NCBI GenBank assembly: GCA_010014835.2
Contig: JAAAKB020308919.1
Coordinates: 1-25,397, forward strand
Source of the DNA: Apostichopus leukothele
Lineage: Eukaryota > Echinodermata > Holothuroidea > Aspidochirotida > Stichopodidae
Direction of reading: 5' to 3'
DNA: 25,397 bases
Part shown: in pieces, positions 9,281 through 20,109 of the stretch
Position numbering within the stretch: the stretch's first letter is position 1
How the letters are laid out: the number at the start of each line of letters is the position of its first letter
Made by a program: the position numbers and the translations under genes
The notes under the pieces: generated by a model
Told to the model about the DNA's origin: nothing
The model's database searches: none
What the model saw: the letters and a program-made list of their open reading frames with translations, nothing else

Positions 9281-12200
9281 CGGCCTTTATAAGATCTAGT
9301 CTGGTGCATGTAACTCACACTGGTATGATATTGATATGAATGAGGCCAGTGAAAATACTCCTTGTTATCAGAGTCTGTTGTTTTGACTACTTGAAATGGA
9401 AAGGAAAGGTTGGAACTTGGAAGGAACCTCTCACATTAGTACCACATTGTAAGATCTGAAGGGAAGGGTTACATAGTGATGCCCATTAAATACCATACGT
9501 TCTGTACCTCCTACAGGTTAAAGGGCTGCTGCTTTCATGTCGGTGCTGTTCTCGTTTGATTGTCATGATTGGATTTGGATGTTAAGTCATGACATCGACA
9601 ATACATTGGCTTAGTTTATTTGAGGTTGTACACATGAATTCCGATATTGATGTTTTTAGAGTTGACTAAAGATTGACTCCGTTATGACTGAGCATCCTTT
9701 TAACTCCCTTTGGAATGTGATCAATGTTTAATCGGCATATTTTGTTGCTACTGATTCTGAATATAAGTTTATCTAAATTAATATCCAATCACTGTTTTAT
9801 TGTTTTCATCATTACAAAACTATGCAAGCATGCAGTGGACTTAATGCAGTATGGAGTTGACAGTATTTATACATGTACACACACACATATCTACTAAAGT
9901 CTTTCAAAATTCACATACTGTACATGTAGACAAGTTTACATGAAGTGTCTGCAGTGAATTTCATTGACACACATGTTCACCGGAACCAGTGAATATTATA
10001 GCAACATATTTATAGCCACCAATAGAAGTTTTAACCTAAAGAAATTTGGTCATATGACAAAGGCATTTACACAAGGCTTCCAAACTTTTTTAAGTGCCAA
10101 AATAAAGCCACATCGTTGCTCAAGATGATGCCTTTATTTCTTATATGCATTTGAATTGTATGAGAAGCATGATGGTGCTTGCTGGCACTGTTTTTCAACT
10201 TGGAAGGGCCTCCTCTGTCTGATGAATATACTGTATTTAGAACACTCATTTTCCTACCTGTCAAAATTTTTGGAGTTGTCAAATCCCTTCATGGCAATAA
10301 ACATTCTTACTTATTATTGTGATCATTAAAACCCAATGTTGATGCACAATAAACCACACAAAGTAAACATGATAGTACAGTATTCCAGTATTAATTAACT
10401 GCCAGTGTTTTAAGAAAAATATGACTGATACAAATGGTGAATAATACTTAACATATATATACTGTACACTACTGTATTTAACATGGTACTAACACTGTAT
10501 GATACACACCGTATAGTGGGTCAAACACACAATAGCTATCTTTGTGTATACTAGTACACAGTCTGTGTCTGGCATTCAGATGTGTAACTGTACTCAATGC
10601 ACTGTGGGTTTTGTGGTTTTCATCTGTGACTAATTGAAAGAAAATTCTGCATTAATCCCCCAGAACAAAAGGACATGAAAAGGTGCTATTATTTGGACAA
10701 AACTAAGCATTCATGGTGGTGAACTGAATAGTAATCAGGAACTAGATGTGTACTTTAGTGTGTATATATACAGTACAGTCATGTCTTTGCTTAAAATTGA
10801 ATAAACAGGATATGAAACAACAATGCCAACAATTAAAATACTATACACAGTGACATTTAAGCCCTCCCTGTTCCCCTCCACAAACCCTACATCCCACCCT
10901 CAAATGAACCGGGAAAGAAGATATTTTTTGTTTGTTTTGGTGATGAATCCGTCAGAACATACTTGATCTACTTTTCCATTCTCCTAAAATGAGACCAGAG
11001 ATAATTAGGTACTGCTGAAAAAATCGTTAAAATAAAAAAATTGAAAGTTAACAGCACAAGGTAACTTTTCAAAGACAGAGAGTATGGAATAAATGTATGA
11101 GGTAAAAAACAAAGTATGCAAGCATCCTGTGTTATTCTGTCACTGATAAAAGTTGATTTATGCACTATGTCTGAAATTTGTCTTTTTACGCCACTAACTA
11201 TATGTACACATTATTTTATCCTTACATCTCGTATTGTAAATTGTTGAAATATATGTTACAGGCACAAGTAGTACAGTAATGATGTTTTCTGTTTAGACTA
11301 CAGGCTGTCTCTTGCCTAAATCATCTACTTATCTGCTTAACAACATTTTCACTTTCCTGTCAGTCAAAAGCTTAAGGTGTCCATGTTGGCAATAATTCCG
11401 ATGACTCAAATGGAAAATATGTCAAAATTCCTAGAGACAGGGTTTATCATAAATTAATATTTATTATGGGTTTTTTGGGGGGCTGGTTCAAACTACTTTA
11501 CTAAAGATTCCAGTGAAGTGATCTCTCTTGAACAGTTGAGTCAGTAGTACCACTGTACTGTACATATCCAGGACACAGCCAAAACATATGTACATGAACC
11601 TTTATCAAATATACCATATCAAAATATTTCTTTAATACACAACCGCACTCTAGATCAAGTATGCAATGTAAATAAGTTTTTTTTTTAAGTTTTTTTTTAC
11701 ATCAAAAAGCAAACAGAGTTCTTCATATATTCTTTAGGGGCAAATCAGCCGATCTGAGAGTACTTGTGATAAGCTGTGCAAATACTAGTAAAACTAAGCA
11801 AATATAAGTTGGGCTTCTTTTTACGAGGAGAAAGATTTGTTACATTAAAACCTACTGTTGACGATGAGTTTGAATGTAAATGTAACTTTAGCTGTTTTTT
11901 TGTAAATGTAGAACTATTAAGATGCCATTTACTTTAAGGTTAGCAGGATTTCAAGTTTTAATTTTTTAATATAAATTTATTAAAAAAAGAACAGTCCAGT
12001 TAAGTGTTACTGTTGTAATGTTATAGTGCTTTACAGATTTATGAATTTTACTTCTCATGAAAAACAGACAAAACACAAAATCAATTGTTCTCCTTGGAGA
12101 CATCTATACCTGTTAGATTGACCAATAAGTAGATTATTTTTGCTTTACTATCACTGAAAAGTTTGTTAAAACTTTCTTGAACGATTCTTGGAAGTCAAGA

Positions 12201-13097
12201 CCCGCAGAATAGTGAAACAAAGAATATATTGGCCTCTTCTGAAATTGATATTGAAGGCATATCTCCACTATTTCGTACAACTGAAATTGGTCTGCGGTGT
12301 AGAATATGTCAAATGTGAAGAAGATTACAAAAAAAAATTGATTTGTTACTGAAAAGATTTTTCAGGAACTCATTTATTCAAATTATGATCAATAAGGTGG
12401 AGCATTACTGATGTGTTCAGCTTGCTCGGTCTTACTGCCATTTTTTCCTTCAAATTTACAAGTTTTGTATTTTTGCTTTGCCTTCTAAGCCCAACACTTG
12501 TGTTCAATTGCACTTACGATTTGCTTCCTAAGGGTCAACGGAAAGGAAATACAGTTTGTTGTAAAGAGATATCATTTTCCTTGATTCTGTATGAGATTTT
12601 ATGTTAAAGTTTTTCAAGTAAATCAAAAGTAAGCACTCAAGTTTTAAACAATAAAAGATGGCTGTATTTTCTATTCCAATTATAACTCCCTTTTTGGAAA
12701 ACAACTTCATATTTTCTCATACAAATCAAAAATGATTCCCCATAGTACAATGGCTTGAAAACACCAATAGTTATGGAACTTAGTTAAATTAAATCTAAGT
12801 TGTTATTTTCTTGTTAATTTTTCTTTCTTTTTTTTTCAATTTGGGTCTAATCTTACAATTAACATTGATCAATTATTTGAAGCCACAACAGATTTCAGCC
12901 AGGTACAATGAGTTATCAGGTTCTTCTGTCAGTTATGGGAGAGAATATCAAACTGTCAATTCTTACATATTGACACTCATTTCTACAGTAAATATTCAGA
13001 TCCAAGGGCTGGATTGTCTGTTGTCTGTTGTGATGCTTTCCAACCCCCCAAAAAGTTAAACAAGAAATACAAACAACGAAAAGAAACTTCAACAAAC

Positions 13098-14373
13098 CTG
13101 TGTCAGAGACGTTCTCGATCTGCACAATAAAGGTATAACGACTTTCCTGCTCAAAGTTAAGCGCCATCTTGAGAGTAATATTTCCAGTAAATGGATCCAC
13201 TGCAAAGAGAGTAGAATTGGTGGAGAACTCATCTGTGTCCTGTGGATAATCGGTGACTGTCCCAATGATTGTGTCGAGGAGGCTATTCTCCTCGACATCG
13301 ATGGATACCATCCTGACGTCACGTTTCGATCTGGCTTGTTTGAACTCCATTATCTGGTCCGCAGGATAAAGCATGTCGTTTCCGTAGGGTACAAAGTCGG
13401 GAGAAAGAGGCTTTACAATGATCTTCACTTGGGCAGCACTCTCCGATGTAAGGGATGGGTTACCATCATCCTGTGCGAACAAGAAAAGGTTAAATTCTCC
13501 GGCCTCTCCGATTGGAGCCACGACAGAGATGACACCGGATTTTGAGTCGACGTCGAAGTATGGACTCTCCATGATGAGGAAGTATGTGACATCGCCGTTG
13601 TCCCCCGAATCACGATCCACAGCGTGGATACTCCCAGCCTCGGTTCCGACAGGTGATGAAAGTGCTATGCTGAATACGTTTTCCAGCTGAAAGAACTCGG
13701 GTGGATTGTCATTTTGGTCTCCAACGTCTACATGTATCTCTGCCTCTGCTGTTTCGGGATTTGGTCCGTCCCCAGTGATGAACAAGCGTAAATCATACGA
13801 TTGAATTTCTTCCCTGTCGAGAATGCTGTTGGTGAACATTCTGATCTGTCCATCGTCCGAGGAAACCTCTGTAGTAAAGATTTCGCTGCCCAGCCCGGTA
13901 AGCTGCACCTGCAAAACCTGGGCGTCACCTCGCCAGACGGAAAGGTTCTCCAAGCCTTCCAGTGGGGTTCCGATTGGACTATTCTCCGTCACCGTAGCAA
14001 CGCAGGAACTTTCAGTAAAGTGGAGTTTGCTGTTCACTCCTGATATATGCACGTTGATGAGCTCCTCCCATCCCCCAAAGCCGTGGCCGTGTTGAACAAC
14101 CACCACGACCGCAGTCCTCCCTTTGTGCAGTAGAGTTTGTAATGGATATTTCAGAGAAAGTTTACCCTCTTTGGAAAGTCTAAACACTTTCGAGGCATCA
14201 TCGACATGCTTAAGCTTGACAGTCTCTCCATCTGTTTCTATTGTGGCAATGTCGTATCCTAGAGGGGCATCATAAGGCACTGATATCGAAGAAATAGCCA
14301 GACTGAATACGACTGGCAAGATGAAAAGAACACATAGCACCAAAATGGCCAAGGCTGTCCTGCAGGTGGCCAT
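13098..14373 (-). CDS. Cadherin-repeat protein, N-terminal exon with signal peptide
   Basis: This exon encodes 425 residues from ATG at 14373 (context AATAATGG), then one base before donor ACAG|GTTTGT. Residues 1 to about 25 are a signal peptide (MATCRTALAILVLCVLFILP followed by VVFS). EC1 (about 27-112) is degenerate. EC2 (about 117-227) has TENSP at 129-133, LDREE at 185-189 and the linker DQNDNPPEF at 219-227. EC3 (about 228-325) has DRDSGDNGD at 253-261 and QDDGNPSL at 301-308 but a weak terminal linker. RSKR at 348-351 is a furin-type site before EC4, which starts near 355 (VEEN at 360-363, LNFEQE at 405-410) and is finished by the next exon. NxS/T sites occur at 143, 386, 398 and 421. 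The family mediates calcium-dependent adhesion or signalling at the cell surface. No transmembrane segment, cytoplasmic tail or laminin-G/EGF part is visible, so the subfamily (CDHR-like, FAT-like or other) stays open. Untranslated exons may lie upstream. Confidence 0.85.
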
Positions 14374-17300
14374 TATTGGACTTGGCGCAGGAAGGGAGAA
14401 AGCCCTTGAGGAGAACCAGGGGAATAAAAAAAACTTGTCTTTTTGTTCAAATCAGTCTGATGTGTTTGTCGATCTTATGAAATGATTATTTTCCACATCC
14501 AAATATCTGAAAATTAATGTGAAAAAATGATAGAACATTGTTAGTTAAAGAGAACCATGACGATTAACGTAGGGATTGCGTTACCGTATGAGCTGTGAAA
14601 ATGGAACCTAGCTACTCTTGAATTTTATACTGTTAGGCTAGATACAATGTTATATGATCATTATATACGTAGAAGTACAGTATTTTGCATTGAATTTGAA
14701 TTTACAAATGATGAGCTTTGTGATCAAGTCTTTTTTTTTTCCTGGTTGAATTATTCCATTTATTTGTTAGTGGTATTTTACAGCAGCCAAATTGTTGTTC
14801 TTTGATAAAACATCTGACTATATAACTGTATAAAACTCTCTTTCTTACATTATTACAAATTAATGAAAATAAGTAAGAGATGAGAAGTGTCATTCTCAAA
14901 ATAATTTGTGAATGACAAACAACTTTCTTGCTGTAAAATACCCCTACATTCAATGAAGAAGTAGCGTTTTAACATTTTGCCTAAGCCTGCATTATTTGCA
15001 TTTTACACTCCACGTTAAAATGCCTTCGGAAGATTAATTAGATTAATCCATTTTAGCATGACAGGGTCCTGAGGAAGGGGATACTGTACTTACAGTTGCA
15101 GTGAATGTCAGAAGGGGAACTTTAGTTTCTGTAATTAATTTCTGCTTTAAAAAGCATGCATTCCAGTCAAAACTTAAAGACATGGTTATAATGGCAGTAA
15201 GTTACTTTCCTTGGTTCTGTTTTGGCAAAATAGATGTTTCTTGATAAGTATGACTGCCAAACTAAGATGTTTTTGACCCTTTCTTGATTATCCACTATCA
15301 ATCTACCTTTACCTCATTTAAATTAATTTTAAAAAGTAGCAATATAAAGACATATTTCTTGCTTAATACTATATAGATCCACCATGGATCAGCTACTATT
15401 ATTTGTTATTAAAAATGTGATCCTACCTTTCTTAGGCTAACATAACTTTTCAGTTTGTATGGATATTTGAACATGAATACAAAATTTCACATATAAAAGG
15501 GTGTTTTTGAAATGGAGGATAGCAGTGTTTTTCTGTGGCAGAAAATAGCTGAGGTGGAAACTAATGGTAGGCCTAACCCTATAACAAATTACTGACTTTG
15601 GCTAGCAGGTAAAGAAAGGAGGAAAAATATGTATCTGATAGAAACCTGCCTAACATTTTAACTCCCATTATGTTTGACTAAATGCGTAAGGATTCATAGG
15701 CTAAATAACCTGTTTTTCATCATTTCTAATGATAACTCAGTGAGAAGACTCAAGAGCCTTATGAATGTACTACTCACCAGTACTAGTACTAGCAGTAGTA
15801 CTACCAACTACTACTTAGGAATAAATAGGATAGCAATAACTGTTTTGCCTTGGGTAAAGTAGGACTAACTAAAAAGGCTGAACGGTGTTAATCATTTAGT
15901 ATTACCGCGACGTCCTATTACTACTGCTTTTGCTGTAATACTGTGAACTTTTTAAAAAAAACAAACTTGCAGTTGCAAGTGTAGGCTGGGTTACATTATT
16001 CAATTAGCCTGGTAAGTTACACTTACAGTAGGCAACACTACAGTAGCCTAAGTTTGGATTGACAGTGATAACAGTAAACTTAACAGTAAACTTAGCTTAG
16101 TCTCCCCAAGTGCTTCTTATTCTCAATGAAGTTAATCAAATTGAAACATGGGCACGAGGAAAATCAATCCGTATCTGTCCAAACAGTTTCCGAATAAAAT
16201 ATTAAATTAAACCTAATGTGTTGGTAAAAAACGAGTAGACCTGCCGCTCTCTGTCGTCTTCGTGGTAATCACCTGTAACGCTACTGTATATATACAACAT
16301 TAGCAATTTACTAGCCTGGTGGCAGGTACGGAACATATAGCTTAGGTCTGGTTTTGTAGTTCCGCTCGCTGAACTGAATTTCAAACGTTAGAAAAGTTAA
16401 AGGTGTTCTTTTTAACATACTTACTCCCTATATTTAAAATTGGTTGTGTTCATTAAAAACACAAAAATAAAGGTTATTTTCTTTTTTGAAATATTTAGTT
16501 CATAAACATACGATTGAAATTTCAATATGATGAAGCCATTTAAATATTTGTAGAAAATTATTTACATCTAATAGAAGTTGTTAACTTATAAATATCGAGA
16601 GTTTCATTTTCTATTAACGCAACAGCGAATGGAGGGCGTGTCCAATTGTACACCAAAACCAGGTTTTGATGCTACCAAATTTTTGTACACTTGAAAGTGT
16701 TATGAATAAAATCAGCAAAAGAAAATGTCTTATCAAACATAGTGAAAGGAAGATGTAAGCGATGTCTTAAAACCGATCTTGAATTTTATCTTAAAAATCA
16801 AGTAAATGGAAAATAAACGTACACGGCAGAGCAAAATAGAGGCGATGGTTGGATACAACGTCGTAATTTGGGGGCGGGGCAATTCGCTGTCACTTAAAAA
16901 ACGTCAACATTGCTATGATATTAGTCACAAAAGCTTCAAGGCGGAGGCTGTTATGAGCAAGTATGACTTCGCTAACCTTTTAATAGTTTTATATAGCAAC
17001 ATTACCACGAAGTGCTAGTATGCACATCCGTCACGCAATAGTATCCGAACCAAACTTACCCTTTTCTTTTTAATTTGAGAAATGCAACAGCACTTTCCTT
17101 TCTTTTTCTTTAAATTTCTAATTACTTTACCAACATTACATATCCGGAGTATACTCCGACGGTATTGAACAAACTACCGAAGACATCGTTTATATTTTAT
17201 TCAAAAGCGAAAAACTAATATAGGCCTAACAATAAGAGGTCATTGGTATTACCCCCAAATATGCTAGATTGTCAAATAATGGTAATTTTTGCTCATATTT

Positions 17301-19770
17301 CAGACAATCACTTTATTGCCACGATTAAAGCGCTTTGTCTATCCGAGACTTTTCAATGTCTCTTTAAACCCCATCTATAACATGATGGAAATAACATTAA
17401 TAATCAAAGCCTGCAGGAAAGTGTTTTTGGAAATTGTTAGCAATTTTAAGCATGCTAAAATCATCGTTACCAATTCTGATATTAAATGATTCTTTCGCCC
17501 ATAGTGTTTCTTAACAAATAAATCGGATATTCAGAAACGGTATCAACCATTCGTTTACATTTCAGTGTTCACTTCGACATATTATATACTCTTGAATTTA
17601 TGGCAGAAATAATTCATGGCAGAGAAAAGGAAGATGAAAGGAAAGGATTATAGCCGACGTCAAATAAATGTAATAAGCAAATATGTGACAAACCAGTGGA
17701 AGAAACATACCCTGGATAACAATTCTTCTGTTGCGAACTTTGATGACCATACTAGCTATGGCATAAAAACATAGACCTTTGTAGTATAAACAGAGCATGA
17801 TTATACAATACGAAACACCTGCTTTTTTCATATCCTGACATCGACCTAGGCATACAAGTCTTACTGTATGCATATTTAGAACCCGTTATCATCACCGCTA
17901 TTGCCCACTCCACACACTAACCCCCTCCGCTCTCCCTGCTGGCTACTCTCTTCTGGGATAGGTGGGGTGTTGAATGCGGGTAGGTAGGATGAATGATCGT
18001 GATTTAATCTATTCTTTATTGTAGCGATTCCGTCTCAGGGATACCATTTTTGGGAAATTTGAAACTGCTTGTCTCTTTATTTTCATCCACTCTGGGTTCG
18101 TCGTATAAGATGGAGTATGCTAAAAAATATATATTAAAAGTGGAGACGATGGACCATCAGGACCACAAAATACTTTGCAGTTGATCTTTACCAAGCATCC
18201 TAATCTATTGATCGTGAACTATATTTGATAGTTACATTTTTGCACAAACTTGCCCAATATCATCGATTCAGGCATTTCAATGACAAGTTTTGGGCAAACA
18301 GGGTGAGGAAGAGAAAGAACTGTGAATAATAGAGGGCGGTAGTTCAATTTACAAGTAGCAGTTCTTGTGCTCTCATGATTAGGCAGTCAGGACATTTCGT
18401 TTGATTTGGTCCCTGTAACTCATCAGCTTTGATACAGATGCGGCTCTATAAAATCTTCAAAGGGAGGTCAGTTGAAGGGCATTGTGGTACACACTGCGCG
18501 CACCGATCGTATGTATATACTGAGCATCAGTAGAGTTATAAGCATGGTTGGAAACGTTAACCTGGTTTAGGACTACCTGCTTCAAGACTGATTTGTGTAC
18601 AGACTTTGGGGGTTGGGGGCACATATAGCAAATATGTGTATTAAGGGCAACAACAGTGCAAGTACATACATTTTCTGAACACTTTGGTTGAGGGTTCTAG
18701 AATGGGAGTGAGGTGGAGGAGGGAGGGAGGGGTTTGGAGTGGGACATTGGCTCTAAACCCTCATTTGGCAGCACTGAGTCCTTGTAGTGGTTTCATCACA
18801 CTGCTTTACAATCAATTTGGCAGTGTTCATAATAAATCCTTAAAAAAATAAGGTCCCCAAAAATCCACCAGAAAAGAATGAAAGAAAGTGACAGGACATA
18901 TTTTCTCTTCTTGAGTTCTTTTCATCAATTGTCATAGCAAACATTACACACTGCTATAGCAAAATATTAAACTAATTAAAGACAGGTTCTTGAATGCCAA
19001 ACTTCATTCCCCTGAAAAACCAAAAAAAATCCCATACTTAAAAACCCAGGCAACAAAATTACATACATAGGGATCGTGGATACAAAATTTAAGTTGCACT
19101 AATGACAACATCCAAACCCCTTCAAATCAAGGGATTAACTTCAAATGAAACTTTAAAAATAACAAGAAAAGTTACAACCACACAAAATGAGTTTTGTTTA
19201 TGTGACATGAAGAATGCCCATTTTGAAGAATTTTTAAGAACACTGTGTGATTAACCAGGAAGATGGTTAACTGAATGTGTCTACTAGTAAGAAATAATCA
19301 TGAAATGTGAATTACAAATAAACTGATTCTTTTGAATCAAAACAACATATCTACCATCAGGGTGTATGAGTACCATCCATCGTTTTAACTAAGCATCCCA
19401 TGGCAAATTAAGAAATAAGGGTAAATATTTCCAATTTATTAATCTTACTTGGAAGAAAGAAAAAAAAAAAAACTTCATTTCAGACCCAAAAATTTTACAC
19501 ACTGACTCTGAACTGCAAAATAAATACCCAACTAAATTGTTTAATACTTGGTTGTTCTTAATGCCTTCTGTACAGGAAATCAAACCATAAACAATCATTG
19601 GGGATTCCTGGAAGGATTCTTTCATTGGTAACAAAAATTCTACACAACATGGACAAGTGGACCATTTCTTCAAACATTTGAAGATTGTGCACTTTGCTGA
19701 CATGTTAGAGTTAATAAGGCAGATCAGAGTGTTTAGGTCACATTTTATCTTTAAGGAGAAAATCATGCCA
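14374..19770. other. Long intergenic or upstream stretch with no supported gene
   Basis: This lies between the cadherin start codon and the CNOT1 3' end. The first part (about 14374-14450) should hold the cadherin 5' leader; I see no clear TATA box or initiator. It also contains TACTAG-type short repeats at 15781-15804, a GC-box-like GGGGGCGGGGC at about 16869-16879, a pyrimidine-rich stretch near 17890-17940, and a G-rich stretch at 18713-18743. An AATAAA on the minus strand at 19440-19435 is one candidate CNOT1 polyadenylation signal, but it is about 2.5 kb from the stop and is weak evidence. A minus-strand open frame at 17598-17873 with a donor-like GTATGT was considered and not accepted as an exon. 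Confidence 0.45.
18713..18743 (+). other. G-rich tract with G-quadruplex potential
   Basis: Runs GGG (18721-18723), GGG (18725-18727), GGGG (18729-18732) and GGG (18741-18743) are separated by loops of 1, 1 and 8 bases, and purine-rich GGTGGAGGA precedes them. This fits the usual four-run quadruplex pattern. Any role is inference. Confidence 0.5.
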
Positions 19771-20109
19771 CTACTGTGCTTAGGACACACTACCTCTTTA
19801 ACTAGTGTGCCAAACCACTGCTTTTAAGTGGTGAGAACATTACTGTGCTTAGGTCACACTACCTCTTTAACTAGTATGCCAAACCACTGCTTTCAAGTGG
19901 TGAGAACAATACTGTGGTTTGATCACACTACTGCTTTAACAAGGTAACCAAGCCAAAGTTCTAGGCTCAAGCTACTGCTATAAAGTAGTAGACCAAGTCA
20001 CTGTGCTCACGTCAAAGCATTGCTTTGACTGGTGAGAAAAAAACGGATGTGGTTTAGTCACACTACTACTTTAACAGGTAATGCCTGTTAAAGTGTTACG
20101 GTAACACTT
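19771..20109. repeat. Degenerate tandem hairpin repeats, about 69-bp period (two hairpins per unit)
   Basis: TACTGTGCTT at 19772, TACTGTGCTT at 19841 and TACTGTGGTT at 19910 mark three units exactly 69 bases apart; the first two are nearly identical throughout. Each holds two hairpins whose loops share a CTTTAA-like core: CACACTA/TAGTGTG (19786-19809) and ACCACT/AGTGGT (19814-19832). Later units drift in sequence but still pair: CTACT/AGTAG (19972-19988), GTCAAAGC/GCTTTGAC (20011-20029), ACTTTAACAGG/CCTGTTAAAGT (20068-20094) and AAGTGTTAC/GTAACACTT (20091-20109). Weaker units appear to extend from about 19650 to 20310. If CNOT1 has a long 3' UTR this array would be transcribed within it, because hairpins form on either strand; otherwise it is intergenic satellite-like DNA. 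Confidence 0.7.

Larger units (their letters stand above)
3870..13097 (-). other. Large (9,228 nt) phase-1 intron of the cadherin gene
   Basis: Bounded by donor ACAG|GTTTGT at 13097 and acceptor TTCTTCAG at 3870. The interior is AT-rich and shows no convincing coding exon on either strand. It holds a 14-base G tract (6618-6631), a GGCA microsatellite (9259-9280), short poly-T and poly-A runs, and a conspicuous excess of the word TACTGTA/TACAGTA. The open reading frames inside it (for example plus strand 8983-9339) look like chance. An undetected small exon in this intron is possible but is not needed for the reading frame. Confidence 0.7.

Noticed and set aside
8983-9339. Plus-strand 118-codon frame inside the large cadherin intron
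   Set aside because: It is Ser/Thr/Val-rich with no domain I recognise, and its end runs through a GGCA microsatellite. It is best read as a chance frame.
13336-14095. Several plus-strand and other-frame open frames overlapping the cadherin exon
   Set aside because: They are shadows of the cadherin coding frame, with no independent support.
17598-17873. Minus-strand 91-codon frame with hydrophobic stretches and a GGTATGT donor-like site near 17712
   Set aside because: No recognisable family, no paired exon in a matching phase, and hydrophobicity is expected from T-rich sequence. It could be a short first exon but is unsupported.
18388-18426. Second hammerhead-like pattern on the minus strand (CTGATGA ... 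CGAAATGTC)
   Set aside because: The core words are present in order, but stem I pairs over only about 2 bp, stem II has only 3 bp with a long loop, and stem III would be one pair. It is most likely chance.
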